Below are positions 35,193 through 48,700 of a DNA stretch of 64,000 nucleotides, piece by piece. A program made the translations under genes and the position numbers. Location of the stretch: assembly GCA_033002965.1 (NCBI GenBank), contig JAURVB010012375.1, positions 1 to 64,000 on the forward strand. Reading direction: 5' to 3'. Position 1 is the first letter of the stretch; every line of letters begins with the position of its first letter. The notes under the pieces are model-generated. The model had not been told where the DNA came from and did no database searches. It saw only the letters and a list, made by a program, of their open reading frames with translations. Source of the DNA: Piper betle (taxonomy: Eukaryota > Streptophyta > Magnoliopsida > Piperales > Piperaceae).

Positions 35193-35975
35193 TAATCAGC
35201 CTAGATCAAGTTTAAGGCAGAAAAAATTTATGCCCCAGGCTTATAAAAACTTTACCCATATATATATATCAAAATTTTCTCTTATGAAGCTATATGAAAA
35301 ATGAAGAAGTTGATAAATATGGATCAAAGTGCTAAGCAGCCGCAAATGTTTACCAAGGGCTGTACTGTCAGATTAGAAGAAGACAAATATATAAAACAAA
35401 TAAGCCACAAGTATTCAGTTTTTGTGTTCTTCAACTCGTCTATGCGAGAACCCATCTCGCAGTTAAGAGTGCATCTGTTTTGATTTTTTTAAAAAAATGA
35501 GAAGAGAACAAAATAGTTGTAATTAAATACGCTACAAAATATTTAAAAATTGTGGATCTTGATTAATTCACATCTCATTAAAAAAGTCACGTTTGGGAGT
35601 GACCCTTCTATATTTGTCCTTGGAGGGATGAAATTCCATCATGCACCTAGATAAAAGACGAAGTACATGTTAGATAGACTAAAAAACCTTTTTTACAATA
35701 TGAATTAGGAAGACCACCTAGAAGCAAAGATATAGTAATATTATGCATTGTAGCTAAATGAAAAAAATCCCAATAAAAACACATTTTTTATAACTATTTT
35801 TGAATCACCAAACATAAATTTGTGAACTTTTTGCAGATTAGAAACTTGGAAGTAGTTTTTTATGTGAACAATGATGATAATATGCAGACAACATAATAGC
35901 AACCAGATGTAAGGATTTCCAAATAAGCAAACAATAGGAAAAGAGCTACTCACCATGGCAAGTTCTTATATGGAG
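35193..35975. other. No gene recognised
   Basis: AT-rich intergenic sequence downstream (on the minus strand) of the gene ending at 35976; it should include that gene's 3' UTR. Short open frames here have no recognisable features. Confidence 0.5.
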
Positions 35976-37712
35976 TCAACTGCATGTGCAAGAACAACCC
36001 AAGCATGGAAATAATTTAGCACATAAAGATGAGCCATGGTTTTTTTCTCGAGCATTTATCATTTGCTCATACTTCATATTATTGAATTCTTTTCCTTGTT
36101 GCAAATGTTCAGATAGTGGCTTTCCCTCCACCTCCTTCACAGATCCACCCATTCTTCCTGATCCATGGGTCAATCTGCCACATATTTCAAATTAACCAGT
36201 AAATGAAAGAAAATTATATCTAAACCAACTATGAAATAGGTGATATATAGTAACTCAAATTGTATATATTCAAGACTCTACATTCAATATCTTAGTAGTT
36301 TATAAGACAGACGACAACACAGCGATAATTATGGCATTAATAAATATTTTTATTCTTTATTAACAAAGTTTTATTACTAGGTCTCAAACTAATGTATCTC
36401 AACTATTATTTCTATAGTAAAGGTCTATTTAGTTGATATGAAAATAGTGTGAATGAAAAAATTTTCGTATAAAATAGAAATGCCATGTAATGAAATGAGA
36501 ATAAAATTTTAAAAATTTTGCTTATGTGTTTTAATAAAAAAAATAAGATGAAATAAAATATTCATGTCCATGTGCACGAGCCCGTACCTTCTAAAATTTC
36601 TTTCAATTTTTTTTATTTTTTATAAAAAATGTTAAGATTTTTACATGAATTTATTTTTAGTGAAATTTAAAAAAATTAACTAAATTTCAAGACAACCGAC
36701 CATAAGAAAATTTGAGATTTCCAAATTTTATATTTTTTACCTGCTATTTAGTATATCCAAGCAAACCTTAAAAAAATAGAGAGAGAAAGATGTAGAGAGA
36801 GAGAATACATGGGGAAGGCAAAGGAATGAACACTGCTCTCGGAATGACGAGAAATAGTTGGAGAGTTGATAGCTGGTGAAGAGGCTCCTGTGCCACCACC
36901 AATGTTCACAACATTGTCATCACAAGATGATCTATTAGACGTCTCATGAATTGTTTCCTTCTCAATTTCCATGCCCTCATTAGCAACATGAACATCAGGT
37001 ACTACTATTGCAATAATCTCATATGGATCATCAATCAAGGCCTCGTCACAAGTTGATCTATTAGATGTCTCATGAATTGTTTCCTTCTCAATCTCCATGC
37101 ACTCATTAGCAACACGAACATCGGACACCATTGTAATAATCTCATATGGATCATCAATCAAGGCCTCGTCATCAGAAGTTGGTGGTGGCGAGCATGAGCT
37201 ATTGGCAGCATGGAGGCTGAACAAGGACTCATTAGAGGCCAAACTCCACTCTTTGGACGTCACAACATTGCTTTGGATGTCAAACACTGATGAGGGGATC
37301 CTGTTGGGGTCAGGCACGTCATAAAAGTACCCATTGGTTGTTGTTTGGACGGGTGGCGACGGGGTTAAGGTGTCGTCCGTGGAGAGGCCACCGGTGTCGG
37401 CGAACGGGTTGCTTCCTTTGATAGGTTCATTTAGGCCTTGTTGGTAGACTTCATCGTTGTCATCGGTGGTGGCAATGGTGTTGGTGACGGTGGACAATGG
37501 TTTAAGGCTTTCACCGTTGCCGACAGGGGCTTCGACATTGGAGGCGCTCCGGGCCACTTAATGTTGGTCACACCGGCGATGGAGTTGACGGGTGTGTTAA
37601 TTGGGTGATGTGGGAGGGGATTGTTTTTGCCATTGACAATTGAGAAAGAAGATTCAGGGTTTGAAATGGTGTTGAGGGTTTGGGGAGGTGGATCCACAGA
37701 TACTGAATCCAT
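35976..37712 (-). CDS. Plant-specific protein of unknown function (SNESLFS-motif family, Cys-rich tail), two exons, one frameshift
   Basis: Function unknown. Exon 1 runs 37712-36809 (ATG reads MDSVSVDPPPQ; an ATG five codons earlier at 37727 is possible), donor GTATTC. Exon 2 runs 36174-35976, acceptor GTGGCAG. The joint gives SFAFPILTHGSG and a tail ending FPCLGCSCTCS. The order FADTGGLS, GYFYDVPDPNRIPSSVF, EWSLASNESLFSLH, HSFAFP and a cysteine cluster matches a plant family I know only as uncharacterised; the Cys cluster could be lipidated to hold the protein on a membrane (inference). Near 37551-37557 the frame changes: upstream reads AGVTNIKWPG, downstream ARSASNVEAPVG. Exon length is one base short of the phase the splice needs, so one base is missing, whether by mutation or assembly error. 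With it the protein would have about 367 residues. A 41-42-residue tandem repeat lies at 36922-37170. Confidence 0.7.
36418..36773. mobile_element. Possible MITE in the intron of the minus-strand gene
   Basis: Left edge AGGTCTATTTAGTTGATATG and right edge CTATTTAGTATATCC, then AAGCAAACCTT, form a rough inverted repeat of about 20 bp. The interior is AT-rich. Arms are too diverged for certainty. Confidence 0.3.
36922..37170 (-). repeat. In-frame tandem repeat in the coding sequence, 123 + 126 bp
   Basis: Unit 1 (37170-37048) and unit 2 (37047-36922) encode 41 and 42 residues starting DEALIDDPYEII and ending KETIHETSNRS plus T/S and C. Only a few substitutions and a one-codon indel separate them, so the duplication is young relative to the gene. 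Length difference keeps the frame. Confidence 0.9.
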
Positions 37713-37727
37713 ATAATAAATTGTCAT

Positions 37728-40700
37728 CTTATCTCAAAAACATGCATAGTCAACCATGATGAAGACTGCAGATATATAAACTACAAAATAAGAAAGTTGC
37801 CATTAAATTCCAAGCACTAGCATTTATCCATACATAATATAAGCATCTCAAATACTTGGATCAAGAACAGTTTGTTTAATACCATGTCATATAACTTGAT
37901 TACCAATGCTGCATCATACATTCATAATACTGATGTTTCCATTTATTTGTAAAATATTAATTAAAATTAGGCCTGCTTTTGTGAGAACAATGCTGCTGCA
38001 TGGTAGAGTGAAAGCAGTATAAAGATTAAAGAGGCACATAATTAGCTGATTATTTTTTAACAAAAACAAAACACATTATAAATGATCCAGTTTGTCAAGC
38101 TTGAGATACCCAACGCTCACATTAACAATTAGACGATCAAGCAAAATCCATAGTGCTAAATGAATAACAAAAGAGAATGTCCGATTTGATCTTATCAATT
38201 TTCTCATACAATTACCGATTATCCAGTTTCCTGGGAAAAAAGATAGAAGAATGAAATAAAACATACCAATTAATATATAGAACAATAAATTATCCGAATG
38301 AACACCAAAGAGTATTCCTCAAGAGGCTTTTTTGTTTTGTATCATGAAAACTCGGAAAATAAGAAATGAAACCTCTTTCTCTTCACGGTGTTTTGCCCTC
38401 TTTAAATGATTGATAAAATGTTGTACTGGGAAATGATTAATCTTGTAAAAGACCAAAACAACTAATTCCAGGAACAATTTCTGTTAATTGTTTGTTCTTT
38501 ATGGTTTTTTGTTATTTTCAAATGGTCTCTGAACACAGAAAATCTAGCGGTATATAATAGGTGTTAGTTGGTCAGTAAAAAAGTTTGTTAAGTTTTTGAC
38601 CCAAAAAATGAGACTTTTTTTATTGTTTAACTCCATGGCTAAAGTTTTTTCCGCTCTAATTGTGTTTCAACCGTTTTTGCGTTCTAAGTTAATAATAGCT
38701 CCACAACAATTTTATGTGCCCATTAATAATTAATTATTATTATTATTATTATTATTATTTATTAAGAAAACATTGGTGTATAATTATATCAAAATTAAAA
38801 TTTTTAAAAATATTGATAAATTTTAATATATTTATAATTTTTCCATTCAAAATATATTTGTTATTATTATTTATTATAAGTTGGAGAATAATTCAACCTA
38901 AATTAGTAATTTCAAAATAATGATAAATTTAATAATTATACTATTTGAAATAAATTTCTTATTTAATATACATTCTTATTTTAAATTTTTACAGATGTTA
39001 TTTACTTTTTATTTATATATTATTATTTATTAGTAAAAAAACTCAGAGTATAGTCTATTTGAATTAAAATTCTAGTTATTAAAATTTTTACTTATTTAAA
39101 TGAAAATTACTTTTAATATTTGCATGTAACTATGCTTTTAAATAAATATTCATTATTTTTAATTCAAAATAATATAACAATATTTCTTTAAAGTTAGTTT
39201 TATATATCTTGATATATATTATATCAATAAGTTTTAAATATATCTCACACATCAAGCGGGTCTCTGTCTAGTTTAAATTAGAAGTGTCAATTAAATGTTA
39301 CATAATATCAAATAAAGAAAATATATATTTCAAAATAAGCCCATTCACTTAAAATTAGGCGTGGAATTCAAGCCCATTCCTGAAATTACCCAATTTTATT
39401 TGTTGATGCTGGCCTTTCTAGAAATGCTTTTATAACATGGACACTACTAGCAACCTCTTTTACCTGAAACACCCTTTAAATTGTGAATCATAAATAGTGT
39501 GTTAAAACACATTTTAATCGTAAATTGCCCCATACTATTAGCAATTAATCTTTTTCTTTTCATTAAGCTTGGATGCAAACTTATTTTTATATGAATAATA
39601 TACACATCTATGTTATTATATTGTAATTACAAAGAAAAATTTACTTTTGTTTATTACATGTCTTTTATTGTCACGTATCCTTTATTAATGCACCTAAATT
39701 TGCCTGAAGAATAGGCTTTCCTATCAAGAAAATGTATTAACAGGAAAGAGTCAAAAAAGTTTATATATGTCTTATTATTTTATAACTTTAATTTTTTTGA
39801 GAAAATGCATGCCTCTTATTATTATATAAATTTACGCCTTTTTTGTTTAATAATAATAATAATTCACAATCAAGTTGGTCGTCATAAAATAAGAATATAT
39901 GTGATGGATTCTCAAAAAATCGCTAGAACTAAAAACTATAAAAGGCTTTTAAATCACCGAAAATTGTATAGTTAATTATAATCGTCAATTTTTAAATCAA
40001 ATTCACATCATACTTTAACTTATGCAAGAATTCAAAAATAAATTGGAGAACCTACTTTACTTTGAAAAAGTGTTCAACCTTAATGTGTCTAGAATTAATT
40101 TCTTTTAAGGTGTTTTCTATTCTTGTTTTGTCTATTAATATGACAGGAATGCACAACAATAATACTATTTTTATATTTTTTAGATAACAGTGCTATAATT
40201 CATTATTTTAAACTCATGCAAAAACAAAATAAGCTTAATATTATATATATATATATTATATAAACAAAAAAATGAAAACAAAGGCACTTTTGATAGAATT
40301 GAAGTCGAACTTTAAATCAAGTTAGATACCAATTATACTCGTCTAACTCTATGTGCTGTGGGCTGTTAAAAATGAAGCGTTCTAAACAAGACAATTCCTG
40401 CTTTATAAGCTATATTCAACTCATATAGTTTATATAAACTACACTTCTATAAACTACACTTTTTATTTGAAGTAATTTAATAGGTCTTAATATTCAAAAT
40501 TGATATAGATAAATATAAAATAAATAATAGGAGTAATTATAAATTTTAGTGGTGTACATAGTTTTAAAGCTTAAAGATAAAAGGGTGCCTGGCGAGAATG
40601 GAACGTGTGCATGTATTGTGTGTGATACATCCACTTAAAAACGTACAAAATGCAATAAGAGGAGGGGTCTTTCAACTGCATCTTGACTCCTCTCCATCTC

Positions 40701-42315
40701 GGCTCATCATTCTCCTCCACCATTTTCTTATCTCTTAATATTTGGTGGAGATTGTAGCACAAAAAGCTTGCATGGGTATTCAAATCAAATTGGTGAAATA
40801 TACAGTTGCACACACCATTCAACCATTGATGCTTAACGACGATCATCGTTCAGATAAGATTTTATTCTGAATAAAAATGGTGACACGTGTCCAAATACCC
40901 GTGTGGTTGAAAGTGAACCGGTTTGACGTGGATAGATTATGTTAAATAAAAAACCCTATTCTTAAATCTTAAAGATTAAGACGAGGGTTCTCTGTGGATT
41001 AAGGTGTGGGTTCTTTATGTACTAATAATATTAGAAGATGGACCTAAAAAAGCTCGAAAATTGGAGCATGCCCATATTTCTGTGTTATTTGATCATACAC
41101 AAACTCAAATTTCTTATGAAGGCGAGTTGTTATCATGTAAATAAGTTCAATAACTCCGTACCCAAACCCATAATTTATTCTCAATGTTTTATAATTAAAT
41201 ACCGTTGCGTAAATGATTTATTAGATAATAATATATTAAATTGGACATTCCTACACGCCCATAATATATTGTTTTTTACCCCGAAAGCCTGATTTTGTTA
41301 GGTATTTTAAATGAGTATCACAATATCTGCAGTGGCATGTGACTGTGGGCCCAACATGCACTAGATTCGCACATGGAACCGACCGGCTGCCGCCTGGCAG
41401 TTTCCCAAGGGCACCAGAACCGCGAAAAATGTCGCCCCTGTCTGGCCAGGGAATATATTGTCCGTTCTTAATTCCCAAATTGCCCTTACCAATGTGACCT
41501 TGATAATTACTCCAACGTGTCCTTTCCACGGGCAAAGTAGTCATGCGAGCAGCTACATGACGACTCCCTCCTCCCTTGTGTGTGTTCTAGGCATGCATTC
41601 CATGCAGAGGAGGAGGATAGACCACTATATTTCAATGAATATGTTATTTTATTTTATTTCCATCCCCCCTCCCCAAATCTTGATAAAATATTGACATGTT
41701 CATAACATTTCATAATAAAGAAAAATCCAGCCTAAAAACAATGAAGCACGGTTTTTAAATTTGTGATGTTATATTTTTGGTTTAGATTAGAATTAACACA
41801 TATGTATACTTAGAATGTTTTATTAAGATGGTTAGTTTGCAAGAGAGATGTAGCATTAACCATGACCTTCAAAACATTATGAATTGTATATGTATGAAGT
41901 ATAAATTATAGGAGAAACTTAGTAAGGAAATCATCTTTCTCTCCGTTCATTAAAAGATGAAGCTAATTTGATTAGCATGAGTTGGCTTGAAAAAAACTGG
42001 AGTAGAAAAATCATGGAAGAAGAAGTAATTTTTTTAAAGGCAAGAAGAAGTAAAGTTAGTGTCTGCACATTCTTAAAAGATGAGCTAAGCTCTACTTTTG
42101 ATCAATCTAAGTCAACACCCTTCCGCACTCACCATCTTTCCAGTACAATTTCATCTTCTCTTTCTTGCTTTCTTTCTATACGATGATTCTTATTCTTGAT
42201 TAAAAAAATTGGAACGGTAAAAAAAAGAGATAAATATGTTGTCTATGATGAATGGTGATCAGAAGAACAGGTCACTAGTGTGGCCTCTTCCTTTGCTTGC
42301 CTTATCCCGTTCTAT
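37728..42315. other. 4.6-kb intergenic region, no gene recognised
   Basis: Upstream region of both the minus-strand gene (promoter near 37730-38300) and the PIP1 gene (promoter near 41300-42315). Strongly AT-rich, with a TTA microsatellite at about 38735-38760 and a short TA run near 40243-40258. The minus-strand frame at 40571-40846 has no recognisable domain and no supporting context. 41330-41600 is less AT-rich and may be proximal regulatory sequence. Confidence 0.45.
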
Positions 42316-42325
42316 CTATATATGA
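42316..42325 (+). promoter_or_regulatory. TATA box of the PIP1 gene
   Basis: CTATATATGA lies about 110 bp before the start codon at 42437, leaving a short leader of about 80-90 nt that is C/T-rich. Spacing is ordinary for a plant housekeeping promoter; no other candidate is nearer. Confidence 0.6.
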
Positions 42326-42436
42326 CCTCCCTTCTGCACCTCCAACATCTTCCCAGCTTCACGGACGACACATTCTACGCCTACCCATTGTGTTTTGCGT
42401 TGGGTAGAGTGAGTTTGAGCAGTGGGAGGTGGAGAA

Positions 42437-45143
42437 ATGGAGGGGAAGGAGGAAGATGTGAGGGTGGGAGCTAACAAGTTCACAGAGAGGCAGCCTATTG
42501 GCACAGCTGCACAGACCCACCACAAGGACTACAAGGAGCCTCCACCAGCCCCACTGTTTGAGCTTGAGGAGCTCAAGTCATGGTCCTTTGGAGGGCTGGC
42601 ATTGCTGAGTTCATTGCCACCTTCCTCTTCCTGTACATTAGTGTCCTCACTGTGATGGGTTTCAAGAGAGCTGACAACAAGTGTGCCAGTGTGGGCGTTC
42701 AGGGCATTGCTTGGGCTTTTGGTGGTATGATCTTTGCCTTGGTCTACTGCACCGCTGGTATCTCTGGTAAGCTTCCTTCTTTTTTCTTCATCTTTGCTTG
42801 TTATGTTTGTGTTGATGTTGCATGAGATGCTTGATTTATGTTGTTTTCTTGCTTTTCTGTGTTTCATCTGTGCGTTTACTGAGGAAAGTTGGTGTCTTTA
42901 TGTTTGTGGTTGACAAAATAGAGTAAAATTTTTGTTTTCTTTGTTTTGGTTACATTTTGTGTTCTATAAAGGTTATCATGTTCTGTTGCTGCTTGAATCG
43001 CTTGATGAATGTTGTTGTTGTTGTTCTTTGTATCTCAGTTGTATTTCTATGAAAAGCTGGTACTTCATCATTATTTATCCATCCATTAAGTGTAGGATGT
43101 CGGCTTCCTTCCTTTATTGAATATTTGTTGATTCTAGTATATTAATTTCTGTGTTGTATTTTGCTGGCATTCAAAGAGTATCTGAGAGGCTTCTTAGCTT
43201 TCCAGTGTCTGATATCTTTGGATTCTAATTTTTGCCTGTGTCTGACTCTGCAGACAGGTGCTCTACCAACCATCTTTCTTCTTGCAATTTATTTTATAGG
43301 CTAATTGTTCCATCTCTAAACGGTTATGCACAAATTTTCCTTGTGTATGCCTATGGGATGTTGTTTCCTTTTGATCGTTGTACTCTAAATCGTTCTGTGT
43401 GCTCTTGTACCCCGAGAAAAGTGCTTCTAATTGCAAAATATTCGTATTGACCTGCAGATGGATGCTTTACCTATCTGTGGCAACTTTTCTTTATATGTTC
43501 TCGTGTACTGAATATGTTATTTGTCCATATTTCTTGAGTTGGGCATTATAGCAAATTGCATATGCGCCATGAAAGTGCACAAATCTAACCATTGTCCTAC
43601 AACACTCTGATCTTTCATGGTTTAGTTGTACTGCATATGTGCCATGGAAGCACACAAATCTAACCATTGTCCTTGAACACTTTGATCTTTCTCTTCTAAT
43701 CCAGCTCTTGATGGACATTTGGTTGTTAAATTTTTAGGTGGGCACATCAACCCTGCTGTGACCTTTGGACTCTTCCTTGCAAGGAAGCTGTCCTTGACCA
43801 GAGCCATCTTCTACATGGTGATGCAGTGCTTGGGTGCCATCTGTGGCGCAGGTGTGGTGAAGGGCTTCCAACCAGGGTGGTATCAGAGAGATGGTGGAGG
43901 TGCCAACATAGTTGCCCATGGCTATACCAAGGGTGATGCCCTAGGTGCTGAAATTGTTGGCACCTTTGTTCTTGTCTACACTGTCTTCTCTGCTACTGAT
44001 GCAAAGAGAAATGCCAGGGACTCCTATGTTCCTGTAAGTATCGTTTTGCCTAATCTTCTTTCATATGAATGTTTGGTGCTCTTCTACTGCATCTTATATC
44101 TCTTGTATATAGAATGTTTATATTTATTCTCCTTCATGATTTGTTTTATGGCCACAATTTTGCAATTTAATACATTGTTTTTTAGCATAGGTTGTAGCTA
44201 TTCGAAAATGATTGATTTGGTGAGTTTCTCTTCTGTCTTGAGTGCAGTATGTAAATTTATGGTGTTTTGAGTGTCTAATGTTTTTTTTCTCATGAAAGAA
44301 GGGTATATATCTGATAGTAGTCTAGCTGATTCTACTCAGTAAAGATTTTTGTTGCATAGGAATTTGGTGTCTGCATCTTTTTAGATTACTGTTTTTTTTC
44401 TCTTTGATGGTACATGTCCATCTCTATGTGATGCCATTCTGTACAGGTTCTTGAAAGTAATGTGCACCTTGGTTTGTCTGCTCTGGGATTCCCTTTGCAT
44501 ACACCATCTTTATCCTTGCCAACTAATGAAATGGGCGACACTTATCTTCTTTTTGTCCCTTGCTTGCCTTTGCTAGTTGTCGTTGCTTTTTTTTTTGGCA
44601 TCTCAACTAAGGCTATTCCCTCTTGTATCATTGCTTTTACTATTGTTTAATTAGATTCATGAAAAATGCCTTTTACCATTTCATCCAATTTCCTCATCTC
44701 TTTTTTTGGACTAAATGTTACTGCTTGAATGTGCTGCCACACTTCATGAAATTGATTCAGCACAAAGATTTTTAGCAAGTAAACGTTATTGCTTATATTT
44801 GCTTTTGGTATCAGATCCTTGCTCCTTTCCCAATTGGATTTGCTGTCTTCCTTGTGCACTTGGCCACCATTCCCATCACTGGAACTGGCATCAATCCAGC
44901 CAGGTCCCTTGGAGCTGCTGTCATCTACAACATTGACAAAGCATGGGATGACATGGTAAATTTCATCATTCTTTCCCTCAAAATGACACTTGAACAATTC
45001 AACCTGGTTTGTTGCTAACTCATTTGTTCTTCATCTTCTATCTTTAGTGGATATTCTGGGTAGGACCCTTCATTGGAGCTGCTCTTGCTGCTTTCTACCA
45101 CCAGATTGTCATCAGGGCCATCCCCTTCAAGGGCAGAGCTTAA
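42437..45143 (+). CDS. PIP1: PIP1-type plasma membrane aquaporin, four exons, single-base frameshift in exon 1
   Basis: PIP1 proteins are plasma-membrane water (and in some cases CO2) channels, six-helix MIP family, usually active with PIP2 partners. Exons: 42437-42766, 43738-44033, 44815-44955, 45048-45143 (stop TAA), all with GT-AG introns. Start [15 protein letters not shown] is the classic long PIP1 N-terminus. Restored frame gives 287 residues: first NPA (HINPAVTF) at about 115-117, [11 protein letters not shown] loop, [11 protein letters not shown], then [12 protein letters not shown] with NPARSLG (second NPA about 236-238), ending [10 protein letters not shown]. His in loop/helix 5 and Arg of NPAR fit a water-selective F-H-T-R filter. 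Frame breaks at 42587-42592: TCATGGTCCTTT then GGAGGGCT, where family members encode SWSF-W/Y-RAGIAEF; one base, probably a T of a TTTT run, is absent. Everything else is intact, so an assembly indel is as likely as a recent null allele. Confidence 0.93.
43558..43692 (+). repeat. 75-bp tandem duplication in PIP1 intron 1
   Basis: GCATATGCGCCATGAAAG at 43558 recurs as GCATATGTGCCATGGAAG at 43633; both are followed by CACAAATCTAACCATTGTCC and GATCTTTC. Period 75 bp, two units, the second ending about 45 bp before the intron acceptor. Confidence 0.85.
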
Positions 45144-45700
45144 TTATAAAACCACTCGTTTCCAGCAGTGTTTACTATAGTTTTCATGGTTTCTTATTGT
45201 TTCCTGTAGGTTTCTAAAATAACGTTTGTAAGCGCTTAAACAAAACCCCTAAATGCTTTATGTGCTTGCTGTGTTGTAGATTTGTCATGCTATACTATGA
45301 GATTTTGCTCCTTGGTGAGCTTGGTAAAAAAGGCTTCATTAAAATCTATAAAAATTAACTATGGCCTCACTAAGTATTTACTAGAAACATGTAAATTTTA
45401 GGCTAAGTTAAAAATTATTTAGGTGGATATTTAATTGGATTTTGTGGAGATACATGAGTATAAGGTGAAACCCTAGTTCCCTGGCCCCAGTTATAAAATC
45501 CTTTACTCTAGTCATTTGGTGATGAAACTACATGAAATGTTGAACTTTTCTACTAAGTATATTTACAACCAAAATCATGATTAAGACTACCTAATGAGGT
45601 CTAACACATTATTAAATAAGATAAGTAAAATAATTAGGCCTTTTTAGTGTGTGTGCATGTGGTGAGACATTGCCTCATTTTGCGTGCCAATTTGATCCTA
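45144..45700. other. 3' flank of PIP1
   Basis: Presumed 3' UTR and downstream sequence; no gene or clear element until the LTR at 45701. Confidence 0.5.
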
Positions 45701-48700
45701 TGTAAAATCTCAACTTTGGGTTATAGTTTTACCCGCTCATTGCCTTGCATAGTTTAGGTCAATCTTGAGTCAGTTCAACTTTCTTACCATGAGTATGGTG
45801 TCCAAATGACTATAAGAGCATGATGCTATGAAGGTTGGGTATGCCTGCCTGATATATAAATGATGGTTTTAGTTATGTTACACGAAAACATGAGTTATCG
45901 GTGTATTCTCGAGGTATACAAATTTTTTTCTTGTGTAAGCCTATGGTTTTAAGGCTAGGTCTAGGTTGTTGTAGCATTTAGTATCAATTTGAGTTTTTTA
46001 GGGTATCTCATTTACATACATCTTAAGGATTTTAGACTACTAAATTGTCCACTGTGAGCCTAGTTTGATTTAAGTCTTAGACTTCGTTCGATTGAGTTTA
46101 GGGTTTTGATGCCCATTTATTTTTTATGTCTTGATTTCCATCCATAGAGTTACTATTAGATTTTGAGTCCGTTTTTATTTTTGTCGGTGTCGATCCAAAG
46201 TTTCCAACTATATATATATATATATATTTATTATTGTAACACCCCAAATCCGGTTCACACTCGTGAACCAAACCGGCATGTTACAGGCCCCGGTTAGGTC
46301 GGCTAACCCGAACCTAACTCGTGCGGATCCAATCTCGGCGTCTTAAGATGAAGATACAACTCGTAATGCATGGATGAATACACAAACCTAACATGGTACT
46401 ACATGAATGACATGCAAGTCAGAGTACACACCAAACAATCCCGATAAAAATTAATAAAAGTTTTGAAATATAACGGACGGAATTTCCCCTAAAAATGTAA
46501 TTAGGGGCCACCCTGTCAAATATACATATAAAAATATATGTAACCAACTATCAAACAATTTCATTCACACAGAATCTAATCTACTATACACTCATTCTGA
46601 AGCTTGGGTTTCAACCCATCATACTTTTGCTGCGCTACTCTGATCATTTCATTTCATCTCATTGTCATGCCTCAAACATTTACTCATAGCATGTTTATAA
46701 AATAATATCATAAAAAAACATTAAACATTCAATCACCCAATGTGTGTGTGCAGAAGACCTTATTGCTCCTCCGTCCTGGCCGGCCCATCCATCTCGTGCT
46801 TATCACCTACATATATATAGGAAAAACGTCAGTAACAAGCGTTACTGGTCCGAAAAGAAAATAACTATAACAAACTGGCTATGAGAGCAAACTCTCATAT
46901 GAACGAAATCATCATATACTCCACGTGAACACTCTGAAGGGCACTACTGAGGAGCCACTGGGCTGCAGACCCGGTAGCATCCCGAACTTACTGCTGCTGG
47001 TACTGTGCTACTCTCAGCACTTCTTTTCAGTACTTCTCGTGAAACTTTATCCTAAGCCCTCTCCTTACCTCCATATTTCTCCTGGCCTTGAGCACGAAGG
47101 CCGAGTACTCTCAGGCAGTCGCCTTTAGTACCCTTTGAACCACAAGTCCGGACATGCGCTGTACTAAACAGTACCCGTAAACCTCCACGTTCTCCGGGTG
47201 TGAGGAACTCAAACGCGGAGTTGTCAGGATCCCTCGGGAATGGAACAGTCCGCTGGCACTAATCCAGAGCCCGCTTTGACTGTCACGGCATCCTCTGCAT
47301 GGTACGTGCAGTCGATTTCTCCATCTCTCGTCTCACTAGAAATGCGAAAACTATATATATATATAGGGCTTGGGTAGGGAGTTATATAATAGGCCCGAAG
47401 GCAACTTGTGGTGGATCTTGTTTTCGAAATCAACCTCGAGGGATCTCATCCTCGAGGGGTTATTAATCCGGAAAATGTTCGATTAAATGGCCCGAGTTAA
47501 GTGGGATCCGATAAAACGCCACTTAACCCGTCCTGCAGGCAATAAATTAAACATACAATAGAAAGAGTAAATCAGAGACGAGTCCTAAACGGACCTGGTA
47601 GAAGCTCCAAGCGTGTCATCGCGCCTAGGCGGCGAGCTCCTATTCCGTACCTACACATCAAAACTAAATACTAACGCCCGCTAACTAAATGATGCATCAA
47701 ACTCAACACAATTAAACACAAAATAATCAATCATCAAATAACCATAAATATGAAAATAACTCTAACTCATCCTATTCATGACAATTTTATTGTATTTTTC
47801 CTAAGTTACATCATACACAATTATCATGCTCAATTTACTTACTTCATTAAATCACTTAACCTCCATAAACTATCAATCACATCATGTAACTTATCACTTC
47901 ATCACTTATCCTCCATTCACTATCAATCACATCATAATCAATCCTAGCATGTTGTGCTAACAATCATCATCAATTTTAAATAATCAAATCGGAGGTAATT
48001 ATACCTCACGTCGTCGGCAATCGGCGACGGCTAGGGTTCCGTCGCGCGTCTCGGAGCTCGAATTCGGCGCTCCTCGGCGTCCGAAGCTCGATCGGGCTCC
48101 ACTGGGTGAGCTCCGCGGAAGATCCGGTGAATTCCGGCGAATTCCAGAAATTCCGATTTTCCGGCGGTTTTCCGGCAGCTACTGGCGGTTTTCCGGCGGC
48201 TTCCGGTGGTTTTCCGGCGACAATCGCCGGCGGCGTCTACTGGTTGGAAAGGGGTCGTGTTGGGTACCCTTGGAACCGGCTCGGCGAGCCCGACTCATCT
48301 ACGAGGTCGACGCGGCCAACGGAGGTGGCGGCTCGCCGGAAAATGGCTAAAACAGGGCCGGCGGCGATGGGTCGCTAGATCCGGCCGGCCACGGCGGCGA
48401 TGGCCTCCGCTCCGGTCGGGGAAGGTCGCTGGGTGGTCGGTGGTGCTGAGGCGACCACTGGATGACGGCTGCGATGGTCGCCGGCGGCAGAATCGGCGAC
48501 GCGACCAAACGCAGCCGCGGCGCTAGGCGTGGCGATTCCGGCGTCGCGGCGGCCCGATGGTGGCCGGGCCTGGTCGGGGTGGCACGGCGACGCCGTGGCC
48601 GAGCTGGGCGGCGTCGATCGGCGGCCGGGCGGCGCCGACAGCGGCGGCGGTGGCGCGCAAACAGGGGCGGCGCGGCACGAGGGTTTGGGCGTGGGGAGAA

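Noticed and set aside
40571..40846. 91-codon minus-strand frame in the intergenic region before PIP1
   Set aside because: No signal peptide, domain or family resemblance, and no splice or promoter support; left unannotated.
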